A stretch of DNA of 64,000 bases, taken from contig JAYGXS010000003.1 of the NCBI GenBank assembly GCA_036362985.1, positions 79,315,166 through 79,379,165 on the forward strand, given 5' to 3'. The position numbers were made by a program, and so were the translations under genes. Shown here in pieces: positions 55,075 through 64,000 of the stretch; position 1 is the first letter of the stretch; every line of letters starts with the position of its first letter. This DNA is from Ligula intestinalis (Eukaryota; Platyhelminthes; Cestoda; Diphyllobothriidea; Diphyllobothriidae). Below the pieces are notes generated by a model that worked only from the letters and a program-made list of their open reading frames with translations, made no database searches and had not been told where the DNA came from.

Positions 55075-55232
55075 CGGAATTCAGAAGGTAAACAAACAGG
55101 AGCTCTAACCATTGAGCCACAAGCACGTCATCTTGTCAGTTTAGATCGAGAGATGTGGACACACGTGGGACGAGTGACTTCCGTTATCGATCGATGAGTG
55201 ATCATCAACGAGTATTCAAGCCTCCCTTCTTC
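55075..55232 (-). mobile_element. SINE head and leader
   Basis: GAGCTCTAACCATTGAGCCA (reverse A-box), then CTTGTCAGTTTAGATCGAGA and leader GACGAGTGACTTCCGTTATC, CGATGAGTGATCATCAACGA. Near-duplicate of 54200-54310. Confidence 0.65.
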
Positions 55233-55508
55233 TCCTTCTTCATATAAGCCGCAAGCTTCGCGCGAATGAACCCCTTACGCTAGAACAGTATTCTCGTTAG
55301 GACGCATGTACTTGCGAGCAACATAGGCTTACTTACAGAGCGGGTTCTGTGCGGAATCAGGCATTCTGCGGACTATCATAAAATTCTTGTAAAATTAATC
55401 GGGGTTGGTACACACACAGACAGACACACAATCATCCTGGACCCGGCACGCCGCCAGGAAATAGGTAGGTGCGGGGAGGTGGATGGAACTGCCCCTTAGC
55501 CTTTGCAT

Positions 55509-56522
55509 TTACTTCTTTTTGCAGAAGGGCATCACATGCAGACGCTTCTTGCGTGTCTTTGCGTTGATTGCCAGGTCAATATTGCGGTTAACCACCGAGG
55601 GTGTCGGTATTTCAACCGCAGTGGGAGGCTGTGGCACCCAGGGTCGTAGCTGCTGCTCCTCTGGCGTCTTCTTGAGCCTCTGCATCATGAGCCTGTACTG
55701 ATCCATGTAGGGGTCCCCAACGTAGGCGGGGAACTTGGACAGACAGCCGTCCTTGCAGCCACCGTCCCACTTGGCCGGACTTGAGGGTATGAAGGTGGGT
55801 CCAATGTTGAGTGACTTGTCGGCGGCGGAGTTGCCAAACTTGTGCGTCACTGGTCCGCCCGGTGCCAGCGGGTTCACCCCACTGTAGGCTTCTGGGTTGA
55901 AGTCGTCGTTAGAGTGTTGTTGACTGACAAACACGGGTCTGCCTAGCGAGAGCTGCTTGTGTTCCTCAATGGATTTTATTATATTTTCGTGCTGGGAGGC
56001 CACTGTTGATGCTCCGGCCATCCACGGAGGGTAGGGGTTGATGGTAACGTCCAGGTATCCGTAGCCAGTGCCCTTCTTGCCAGGATTGGTGTAGAAGTTG
56101 TGCAACTCCGGCTCCTTCTCCACCCTCTTGGCTTCTCGACTCATGGCAGGATAGGTTTCCTGGAAGCAGCCAAAGGGACTGCCCACACCCAGACGCTTCT
56201 TGGCTGGGCTGGAGTAGACCCAGTCAGGTCCCAACTTCTTGGCGTTATTCTCCTTCCTCCAAGCACGTCGTAGTTGAATTATATTGGTGCCCGCTTCACC
56301 CTCAAAGACGCGGGCGAAGGGTGCAAAGTAGCCATCTTCAGTGGCGGCCCTGGTCTTTGAGAACCCGCCGGCCAGAACCATGGGCCGCATGCCGGGTTCA
56401 TTCACGAGGGTGCGGAATAGTTTGTCGGGACGAACCACGGTGTAGGGATCGTTGATGGTGGTATAGCCTAGCTCCTTGAAAATACCCATGCGCTTAAAAT
56501 CCGGTCCACTGTCCTCCGGCAT
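55509..56522 (-). CDS. CFAP96: CFAP96 (C4orf47 / UPF0602) homologue, complete
   Basis: Intronless ORF of 337 aa from ATG (context CAACAATG) to TGA. Seen: an N-terminal MGIFKELGYTTINDPY (residues 12-27), GYFAPFARVFEGEAGTNIIQ (64-83), the family hallmark NFYTNPGKKGTGYGYLDVTI (142-161), EEHKQLSLGRPVFVSQQ, a C-terminal TFIPSSPAKWDGGCKDG and FPAYVGDPY, and a basic Lys/Arg-rich tail. As known for the family, vertebrate members are around 310 aa and associate with cilia, flagella and centrosomes; this one is slightly longer. Function here is therefore inferred to be axonemal or centrosomal, fitting ciliated flatworm cells and sperm. No frame damage and no nearby TE intrusion. An upstream non-coding exon cannot be excluded. 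Confidence 0.95.
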   Translation of the reverse strand: MPEDSGPDFKRMGIFKELGYTTINDPYTVVRPDKLFRTLVNEPGMRPMVLAGGFSKTRAATEDGYFAPFARVFEGEAGTNIIQLRRAWRKENNAKKLGPDWVYSSPAKKRLGVGSPFGCFQETYPAMSREAKRVEKEPELHNFYTNPGKKGTGYGYLDVTINPYPPWMAGASTVASQHENIIKSIEEHKQLSLGRPVFVSQQHSNDDFNPEAYSGVNPLAPGGPVTHKFGNSAADKSLNIGPTFIPSSPAKWDGGCKDGCLSKFPAYVGDPYMDQYRLMMQRLKKTPEEQQLRPWVPQPPTAVEIPTPSVVNRNIDLAINAKTRKKRLHVMPFCKKK

Positions 56523-57635
56523 TGTTGCAGGATCTGTTTGCTCTGTTCAGAAGGTCCCCCTGTTACACGTTTGGCTTCAAAGCACGCTGAACTGGCGTTT
56601 TAAGCAAAGAAAAAAATCGATCGAACAGTCCACGTTCTCCGCACGCTAACTGGTCGGAAGCCGTGAATGGATAATGCTAACAGGTGTCTGTGGGCCGTGA
56701 TGTGAGGGTGCTCTAGGTTCACGGCCTTTAAGTTTTCGCATAAATGCGTTAGCCTGAAGAAAGTGTATTCAGACTCGATCCGAAAATGTAAAGGTTACAT
56801 TGAGCTGATGGATTTCGGTTCAAATATTAATGTCACCCCTCGGACTCATCCTATAGTGTTTCATTCCGAAGGAATTGCTTCAGGTTAGCAGCTAGTTTCT
56901 GAGCAATTAAAAAATCGAAAATTTTCAGTTTCTAAGCGTGCGAATCTGCCGGACGAGCTCAACCGAATCTGGAATAAGCGTGTTATAGCCCAGTTAATTC
57001 GGCATTGCCAGTTGTTTTGGTCCAGTATTTTGACCCCGACTAGTAGGCAGAAGAAGGCAAGAGAGCGGTCCTGATAGACAATGATTTTATTCAACCGCAC
57101 ACAAAGACTGCGGGGCTTGGGGAACTGTCCGGCTCTGTGTGTTCTGCCGGTCTGTGGGAGTCCTTTAGCTTGTCCACTCCGGCATATTTATACGGCTGCG
57201 GTCTTTCCAGAATATTCCTAGCGTATGGTTTGCTGCCAGACATTCTGAAATAATCTTGACTACGCCCACTGCACTTGCTATTTCTGTGGTCGTCTGGCTT
57301 TCTTGGCTCAAGGCGTATGCGTATGCATGACGTACTCCGGGCGGCCCTTTTCGCCGACTGCCGTGAATACCCGGGGGCTCCCGCCTCCGAAACAAAGCGC
57401 GAGACATGCGAGCTTGTTAACTGCCCCAGAAACGGATTTCTTACTGAGAGGAGAACAGTATATGCATGGATGATAAGGATATGTCATTTGGGCTTAATAT
57501 ACATTAGCTAACTACTGAATGTGTTTGCAAGGTTTAGTATATCATAGTTACAGGAAGCAACTCTTTGTATGTTAAGTATTAAATTCATATAACGACATAC
57601 AAAAATTTGTTTTATTGGGCATTTTGTTCTTTAAC
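56523..57635. other. Upstream region of CFAP96, no gene recognised
   Basis: No promoter element can be assigned with confidence. Overlapping ORFs at 57165-57511 on both strands have no family. Confidence 0.3.
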
Positions 57636-57639
57636 TGAC

Positions 57640-58112
57640 TTGTAGGTGAAAAGAAAGATCTTCGGAAAATCGAGTGGTATTCGTGAATTTTCGAACAGGT
57701 ATCACGTGTTCGTCCTCAGACTAAATGAAAAGTGAGGGCTGGGAATGTCGCACTAGAGGTTTTGGGGGTAGAGGTTACAACGAACGTGGGTGAGATTGGG
57801 CGGGAGGGTTATGGTAACGTGACTCCAACGGCGGTAGGTTGTGCTGATGAGAGGAGGGAGGTGTTATTGTGTGGACTATGGGCCACGTGTTCGGGGGAGG
57901 GGGGCTGGTTCAGAGTCAGTGAAATTCTACTTGACCGAGCACGAGCTGGGTCCAGATTAGCTGACCATGCACGAAAACCGGTATAGTGGGAGTCAAGCTC
58001 TACGTGTCTGTTTATACTAGCCGGGCTCGAGTGCCAAGTTTCGAGGAATTCTCTCGCTTGTCGCGTATTAGCCATTGCGATCACGTCGGTGCCATCCCCA
58101 TTGAAGCTGTGA
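57640..58112 (-). mobile_element. PLE 3' end, sister of the 8.2-9.3 kb copy
   Basis: Minus-strand frame [40 protein letters not shown] is nearly identical to the C-terminus at 8795-8930, and the tail matches down to AAGATCTTCTTTC (reverse) including a hammerhead-like motif. The match stops abruptly at about 58112, the 5' truncation point. A T-for-C change and lack of the 59-bp duplication separate the copies. Confidence 0.9.
57682..57724 (-). ncRNA. Hammerhead-like motif in PLE tail
   Basis: Minus strand: CTGAGGA (57719-57713), arms GAACA and TGTTC, then GAAAA. Compared with 9252, box 1 changes only at its free position. Confidence 0.7.
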
Positions 58113-58635
58113 CTTGTAGTTCTCGAGAATCGCTTTTTGCCTATGTTATACTATCCCACTCCCTCCTGTTGGCATTATTAGGAGCTAAGCCTAACCACAT
58201 GCCAGCATAACTTTGCAGGCTGTCCTGAGGCCTCGTGCCTGCGGCCGACTGCTACAAAGTCTTGTATATTCACTGTGACTGTCCCCACGCGATGACCTTA
58301 AATCGCTGGACCAGACCGCACAAACAGACGTGCGCACATGCACGCGAGCCCACGCGCGTGCCCAACTATTCGAAACTCCTCAAGGGCCACTTAGTTGCGT
58401 CATACGGCAGGTGACCTTATCCAAACGCGCTCAATCATGCCACAGGCGAACGCACTTGACAATCGCTTATAAGCAACTGTCACATCTCAGACAGGGAGCT
58501 ACACACGGACTGACAAGGACACCGCCCGTACATCTCAGGCCCGGGCTTCGCCCGCGGCCAGACATCAGCGCTAGCCATCAGCCAGCGACACAAATGCCGC
58601 TAGAGGCAGCAACTCCGGGTTGAGTACACAATAAA
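58113..58635. other. No gene recognised
   Basis: Open segment 58330-58623 is unsupported; nothing recognised. Confidence 0.3.
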
Positions 58636-58667
58636 AAAACAATAAACTCTCCGGAACAGAAATTTTA

Positions 58668-58715
58668 CTCTTCTGAGATTTCGGCTCCACACGAGAAGCC
58701 ATCGTCAGAGCCTAT
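58668..58715 (-). ncRNA. Hammerhead-like motif, inverted end
   Basis: Minus strand: CTGACGA (58708-58702), perfect arms GGCTTC and GGAGCC (with G-T) around TCGTGT, then GAAAT and CTCAG. The core is the same as that at 61060. Confidence 0.72.
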
Positions 58716-58719
58716 CGCA

Positions 58720-59075
58720 GGGGGTCAAGTAAGTTAAATCCTAGAAACTGCGATCTTTAGACCATGGTTCCTTTGTAGCGAATTCAGCGGAGGTCAGAAT
58801 GGTAGGAATAGTTTATTGTGTACACAAAGGAACGAAGAATAGCTGGAAAGAAGTTGGACTTCGGAGCACACGTCATTCCGCTGGAGCGCCGTGCTCCGGC
58901 GGGTAGGGAATAAGGGACATGTTCGAGTACTGCTTGGGCAGCCACGAGAACCTAGACGCACGTGTGTGTCCCCGAGTGTAAGTAGGTCGGGCCTCTGCAG
59001 GTCAGCGCGTTTGTAAGCACTGACTGAGGTATTGGATGACCTTGAGGCAGTTGGCCTTGAACAATGACGCCAGAC
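58720..59075 (-). repeat. Dispersed repeat of the 52.0-kb family
   Basis: GCGATCTTTAGACCATGGTT, TTATTGTGTACACAAAGGAA, CCTAGACGCACGTGTGTGTC and GATGACCTTGAGGCAGTTGG match the 52.0-53.0 kb arms. Confidence 0.65.
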
Positions 59076-60028
59076 AAAGCCATGGAGGGCGTCGGACGGC
59101 TGAGACCACTACAAGACAATAAGAAGGAAGCAAGCTATGGCCGGACAACTACTGTTCTTAGATGCCCTCGTCACGCGCAGACCCAACGGGGAACTCAGCA
59201 TCCTGGTTTATAGAAAGGCGACTAACATAACCAAAGTGCTCAGTTTCCATGGCGATCATATAATAGCGCGTAAACACGGCTTTATCAGACCACCCTTTCG
59301 GAGAATGAAGACATGTTGTGTCTAACCGACGCTCTCCTAACGCTTGACGCAACAGACGAGGTCACAAAGAGCTTAGGACCTCGCGCGCAAGCAGTTTTCC
59401 CGCGTGCCTCGAGGCATGCGCAAAGGGACGGGTGACCACAACTACTGTCAGACGCAACTGAAGCGCACCCAAACACACGCACCAACTCTCCCCCATTATG
59501 GCCTTAACCAACAGTGGCTTAAACTCAATCCTTCCAATGAGGTTCCCACCTTAGTAGACTAACTTCATTGAGTAGCTTGGCTTCAATCCCTGGGACAAAG
59601 ACAACTATGCGGTATCTTCCTTCAGGGCTCACTCAAGACCCGACCCGATTAGGGAACGGACGCACTACAGCGCGAGTCAAAACTCTTTCCATCTATTCTC
59701 ATATCCTTCTGCAGAATACACTATTCCTAAGGAACCGGGCCTGGAAGATCGTAGCTGTTAGGGCTAAACCTTCGTAGCCTTAACTCCTGTCGATAGACAC
59801 ACTGCATTGAACCGGAGGGGCGAGTACAAGAGCTACGACATATTCGAGACCAAGTGGCCATGAATGGATAACCGAACAGTTTCGTCAGTCGTTGCCTCTG
59901 TACACGCCCAAGGAGAGCCACCAACGTTCTGGCACCCTCTACCGTACATTCAAAATGTGTCAGAAGCAACCGAGCGTATCGCTGCAGAGCTCGACGTGGG
60001 TATTGCTTTTTGTCTGACAGCTACCATG

Positions 60029-60529
60029 CGTTCATGACTTTGCATAATATTATTTAGTTTGTTCTCGTAATTCGTCCTTCCCTTTTCTCCTCCCGTCGGC
60101 GTTAGTACTGTAAGTTTAAACGTAAATGCCAGGAATTTCCCGAAAAATTTGGCCTGTGCTCCACCATGCAGCTTACACGTTGACGACGTCCATCGTCCAC
60201 CTAACAGTCATACGTGAGATAAAATTTTCTACGTACTTGTTATTTTACATTCAACAGGGGAGATGGGTGGAAACTGCACTCTGCGTCTGAGTAACTATCC
60301 CCGCAAAAAATGAAACGGCATTTATCCCCACAGACTGACATTCACACAGGTAATTATAACTCTCTGGCCAAGTAACCTGGACAGTACTGTGGCAGGACAT
60401 TCAAAAGGAACCAGACCGTACAGATGATCGTTTTTTGCCGGCACGAAAGAACTGCAGCATTTGCCAGCATAGGGAGTAGTCCGACCTCGAACGCACGCGT
60501 TTTACTAAGCACCTCAAAAAATTTCCGAT
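60029..60529. mobile_element. 501-bp insertion in PLE, flanked by AGCTACCATG
   Basis: The PLE frame stops at TATM and resumes with the same residues: AGCTACCATG occurs at 60019-60028 and 60530-60539. The insert has no coding capacity and I do not recognise it. A 10-bp target duplication is the simplest reading. Confidence 0.6.
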
Positions 60530-61054
60530 AGCTACCATGTATTTAAGAGTCACGCAAATAAAAGACCCACTGGATGTATGTGAGCAGTCTGGCGTCGTTA
60601 ATCAGGTGCCACGTGGCAACTTTTCCTGCCATTATACTGGGCAGACCGGGCGACGACTTAGCTCGCGAATAACGAAGCACATGTGGGCAGTGCGGAGAGG
60701 CGACCCACTGTCCCAGATCGCTACCCACACTCTGGAAGAAGGCCACGAGTTCGAGATCTCGGGCACACGCGCTGCTTACAAGACGGGACGAGAACTATCG
60801 GAGGCCTGGGTTGCAGACTCCAACTCCATAAACAGTCATGTAAATATACCACCCTGTTATTTTGCCACCCGTGCTAGCGACCAGAAACCACGGCCCAATT
60901 CCTGTACAAATCACGCAGGCTGCCACGTCAAGGTCACACGTCATAACTCCAGGGACGCACGCGGGGGCGACACGATTAGATGGCGGGAGCATGGACCAAT
61001 CAAAAATCCCTCCAACCTCCATTTACTCGCAGCCAACGTTTGCTGCTGTCTCAT

Positions 61055-61098
61055 TTTCTCTGACGATGGCTTCTCGTGTGGAGCTGAAAGCTCATAGA
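61055..61098 (+). ncRNA. Hammerhead-like motif in PLE tail
   Basis: CTGACGA at 61060-61066, arms GGCTTC and GGAGCT paired over 6 bp with G-T pairs, then GAAAG and CTCA. Confidence 0.7.
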
Positions 61099-61135
61099 AT
61101 ATAATTGTCCTTCCAGAGATTGCATCTTCTTTTCT

Positions 61136-61690
61136 TTACAACAAGAAAATGGGGCATGCATATTTGCTTCTATTCGTGGCAATAAACTCTCATCCGCGTG
61201 GCTTCCACTTTTACGCCCACCTTGTTACGTAACTCCTTGGGAATTCCAACAGTCATATAAAAGCGCGAATTTTTATATTTTTTATATTTTATTGCGCACA
61301 TTTTTCTGCTTGCCCACAGTGAAGTCGCCCCTTTAAAACCCCTGATACCAACATTTTACACGATCCTGGGGTTCGTGGTGGCTAAGATGGCCTCAAGCGT
61401 CTAGGGTTGCAGGTCAAAATTGGACATAAATATTTTGGCCAAAGTCGCCACTGTGTTACCGCGTAATATTCACAGACCGCTAACAGACAATCAGTAGTAT
61501 AGGCTGCGTAAATATTTACCATACTGGCACAGCACATGTACTAGTTAAAAGCCCAAACACACGTATTCCGCCAATATTCTGCCGTTGCGTGGAAAAGTTG
61601 CGAGATGTCCGGCTAATCAGTGGGTCCCTTAGCACTCCAGGCCCGGTTCCTTCGGAGAGGAGAGGAAGAGGTGGCAAAGGCAGATGGTTA
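61136..61690. other. No gene recognised
   Basis: Nothing supported. Confidence 0.3.
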
Positions 61691-61694
61691 CGAA

Positions 61695-62000
61695 TAGGTT
61701 ATTCTACAGAAGGATAAAAGAATAGTTTGTGAGCGATTTGACAATCGGAGCACACGTCCAGCCGCGAGGCGGGCCAGGTCCGAAGTAATGTCTGGTGGTA
61801 ACCACGGCCTTGAGGTCTGTCCAGACAGATTGAGGTCACGCCATTGTTGGTCGAGGTCATAACGGGGGAGACACAAGGTGTGTATTGGCTAGCCGTGAAG
61901 GTCGCGCATCCGTTTGCGCATAGGCCCGAGGCACGCGGGAAAACTGCTTTGGCGCGGGACCGTATGCTCTGAGTGACCTCGTCTGCGGCATCACGAGTTA
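61695..62000 (-). repeat. Dispersed repeat of the 52.0-kb family
   Basis: Left part shares ACCTTGAG/GCCTTGAGGTCT, ACAGATTGAGGTCA with 52365-52385. Right part (GGCACGCGGGAAAACTGCTT, GACCTCGTCTGCGG) is the reverse of the segment inserted in the PLE at 59345-59420. Confidence 0.65.
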
Positions 62001-62280
62001 GGAGGGATTCGGGCAGCAGCGACCACTTCATGCGAAACACGCGTGTGTGGGCTTGCAGCTAGTACCGGTGAGGTTGGAGATAAGGTTGGAATTCTTGACC
62101 AGTTGTTTGCGAGAGCCCAGGTATGAAAATATTCAATTCAGACGTTTGCCACCTATTCCGAAAGGCTCAATCCAAATGTCCATACTGACTTTTGGATTCC
62201 CGAATGAATGAAAAGGTTCGCGTTCCAGCTGTGGATGAGGAAGAAGACTTGTCGAGCACCGGATCAATTTTTTATAGTCT

Positions 62281-62322
62281 TGAGCTTTCGAACTCTTACA
62301 GGAGTTCATCTTCAGAGATAAG
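62281..62322 (-). ncRNA. Hammerhead-like motif, inverted arm
   Basis: Minus strand: CTGAAGA (62315-62309), perfect 6-bp arms GAACTC and GAGTTC around CTGTAA, then GAAAG and CTCA. Confidence 0.75.
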
Positions 62323-62794
62323 AAGCAGCAACCAAAGCCACAACTTCGACATTCAAGGAGCGACTATCATAGGCCGAGGAAACTCAAAAGCCGAAAGGCT
62401 GACACTTGAGGCATGGTACTCAGATGCCAACTCTATCAGCAGACATCTAGACCTCCCTGCGGCCTACAAAGTTTTGCGCCATTATGTAAGCGAAGGACGA
62501 AACAAGGCCACGTCTAACGTCAGAATTAAAAACGAGTAGAAACCCGCTAAGAAACGGCCAGAAGAGGAGGCAGGATCACCGGGACCCTCTACCCTGGGGA
62601 CAAGACGTTACACTAATTACTGCTCATGACCCCGAACGATGGCCGTCTTTACTGACAGTTAATTAGCGTTTACCACTATAATTGCCCCCCTCCCCCCAAC
62701 CTCCATCCTTCTGGTCGATGTGTCCTTTGCCTTGACGACCGCTGACGTTTGATTGGCCTTTGGCCACTATAATTACCCTCCTTTTGGTTGATGC

Positions 62795-62842
62795 TTCTTA
62801 TCTCTGAAGATGAACTCCTGTAAGAGTTCGAAAGCTCAGGAC
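62795..62842 (+). ncRNA. Hammerhead-like motif, 3' arm
   Basis: CTGAAGA at 62804-62810, perfect arms GAACTC and GAGTTC, then GAAA at 62830-62833 and GCTCAGG. Identical core to the inverted arm at 62281-62322. Confidence 0.75.
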
Positions 62843-62989
62843 AATAAACAAATTGATCCGGTGCTCGACTAGTCTTCTTCCTCAACTTTCGGATTGATCT
62901 CATAAGGCTTCATTTCGACTAATGGACTGCAAGTTGCCGCAATCATTTCTGCGGAAACTAAAACGCTACAATTTTTAAACTGGAGGCTA

Positions 62990-63240
62990 TACCAGAAAGC
63001 ACATACCTAAGCTGTACTTGTATTTACATGGGTCGAACTGAAAGCATGCGCGGATCGCGTATTCATGAACATAAACTGGTTGTACGACGGCGGATGAGTG
63101 CTCGCGAGTTGTTACCCTATTGCCCACGAAATTGGTCATGAGTTCAACTTCACAGCCGTGAAGGTTCACGGACGGAGGCTTCGTTCAGTACCACACTCAA
63201 AAGTAGCCATCTCACAGTAAGCTGCCCTTTTTACCGAATA
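62990..63240 (+). mobile_element. Degenerate PLE GIY-YIG fragment
   Basis: TCTYMGRTESMRGSRIHEHK, LVVRR at about 63020-63095 is a YIG and R-x-x-EH remnant; further traces in other frames end near 63200. No tail motif was found. Confidence 0.7.
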
Positions 63241-64000
63241 GATCGCTCCTCATAGCTGATTGCCTTCTCCTGGCAGTTGGAAAGAACTTAGTGTATGTGT
63301 GTGTGTGTGCTTAAAGTATGTCTCAATTCCTTGACCGCCACAATCGCCTGTACGATTTCGGAAGCTCAGAACGGGAATAAACAAGCTCTTATGATGCTCA
63401 ACCACTCTTCACATTTACGCGTGCAACACCTGGAGCGCACACTTTTGCGCCCATTCGCAAAGATGTAACAAACTTTAAATGGCATGCCTGTAGCAAATCG
63501 CTTGGATAATAATATTTGACCCCTGTTGCGCATCGACAGCCTGAATTCGAAGTAATACCTCACAAACTGCAGACAAGAGTTATTTGTAAAAACAATGTTA
63601 CTCACAATTTGTAAATACTATTTATAAAGTGACAATTTTTAATTGTGCGTGGGTAAATGCATATGACGCATTGGCACGTAATAATCCCAATGATAACCTG
63701 TTAAGTAGACGAGCTGTTAGTTTCCTTATTTGTGTCCCTATTTTATTGTTGATCTCTTCAAAAAATCAAAAACAAAAATATTTAATTTTTTTGAAGTCCA
63801 TGTTCCTCTCAGTAACGCTCTACACAGCCCAGTCGCGACACTTGGATATGGAAAATTCCCTCCACTATGCCATCCACAATTCAAATTTTGTGTTTTCTAT
63901 GTCCTTATTCTTATTTTGCCTACTTCTATTCCCAAGAGATGGTTCACTGTAGAGATCGAGAGCGAGAAACGCTTTTTTTAAGGTAGCATCTAAAATTTTC
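63241..64000. other. No gene recognised
   Basis: A (GT)n run lies at 63292-63309. The AT-rich open frames at 63629-63981 on the plus strand have no family and no splice or start support. Confidence 0.3.

Larger units (their letters stand above)
58636..61135 (+). mobile_element. Composite PLE with nested insertions
   Basis: Plus-strand PLE body in pieces: QLLFLDALVTRRPNGELSIL and VYRKATNITKVLSFHG (59143-59255), linker FWHPLPYIQNVSEATERIAA (about 59930), then GIY-YIG at 60537-60890: VVNQVPRGNFSCHYTGQTGR, RLSSRITKH, EAWVADSNSINSHVNIPP. About 430 bp of another repeat (59345-59785) and a 501-bp segment (60029-60529) interrupt it. A tail with a hammerhead-like motif ends near 61135. On the left, an inverted hammerhead-bearing end lies at 58640-58715. 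Confidence 0.82.
62233..62888 (+). mobile_element. Short PLE with inverted terminal arms
   Basis: Only the C-terminal part of the GIY-YIG ORF remains: HNFDIQGATIIGRGNSKAER, LTLEAWYSDANSISRHLDLP, AAYKVLRHYVSEGR (62340-62500). It is flanked by arms of about 100 bp, 62233-62336 and 62786-62886, in opposite orientation and about 90% alike by eye, each with a perfect hammerhead-like core. Total length about 650 bp. Confidence 0.88.

Noticed and set aside
60862..61104. Overlapping ORF in the PLE C-terminus
   Set aside because: Shadow frame of the GIY-YIG coding sequence and tail.
58640..61135. Third clear case of PLE inverted termini
   Set aside because: Only about 45 bp around the hammerhead core is alike; beyond that the ends diverge, so I report it as composite rather than as a proven inverted pair.
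63629..63981. Plus-strand ORFs rich in Phe/Leu
   Set aside because: AT-rich sequence makes such hydrophobic frames common; no homology.
1..64000. CRISPR arrays, rRNA genes, bacterial operons
   Set aside because: No regular spaced repeats, no rRNA signature, and gene structure is clearly eukaryotic.

Overview
This window is eukaryotic. It has short split exons with GT/AG borders, long introns packed with retroelements, tRNA-derived SINEs, a 36-bp micro-intron and no bacterial operon structure. Penelope-like elements (PLEs) with a GIY-YIG endonuclease, a CR1-like LINE, very small introns and a base composition near the middle of the range together suggest a parasitic flatworm. A large-genome tapeworm or fluke is plausible; the species is an inference I cannot test. 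All three host genes I can support lie on the minus strand.

Host genes. (1) About 4.77-26.82 kb, minus: the 5' part of a nesprin-like (SYNE / Msp300 / ANC-1) actin-binding protein. Five small exons (62-116 nt) give a complete CH1 domain and the start of CH2, joined in phase. A sixth, 396-nt exon at 26.4 kb joins upstream in phase, and a seventh at 41.9 kb next to the assembly gap may do so. CH2 must continue beyond the left edge of the window. (2) 45.35-46.05 kb, minus: a DUF4806-type protein in at least two exons split by a 36-bp intron. (3) 55.51-56.52 kb, minus: a complete intronless CFAP96 (C4orf47-like) ciliary protein of 337 aa.

Mobile DNA fills most of the rest. There are about sixteen PLE copies or fragments on both strands. 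One is a 414-aa uninterrupted RT plus GIY-YIG ORF at 15-1259; most are decayed. A nearly full-length but broken CR1/Jockey-type LINE (5.38-8.15 kb) runs straight into a 5'-truncated PLE (8.19-9.31 kb) inside the intron that splits the nesprin-like CH1 and CH2 domains. Two solo LTRs of one family (27.58-27.89 and 46.36-46.66 kb) each have a perfect 5-bp target duplication. Two inverted-repeat elements resembling MITEs, an LTR-like repeat of about 430 bp in four places, many tRNA-related SINE pieces, an interrupted tandem duplication at 42.2-43.5 kb and a 100-bp N gap (42059-42158) complete the layout.

The most interesting signal is not a protein. Sixteen short sites, nearly all at PLE ends, have the layout of a hammerhead ribozyme core: CTGANGA, a 4-7 bp hairpin, then GAAA. 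The hairpin sequences differ between copies but pairing is kept. At two loci (34.75-36.06 and 62.23-62.89 kb) such termini lie in inverted orientation on both sides of a truncated PLE body; a third locus (58.64-61.13 kb) is a weaker case. The catalytic layout was read by eye and not folded or tested.
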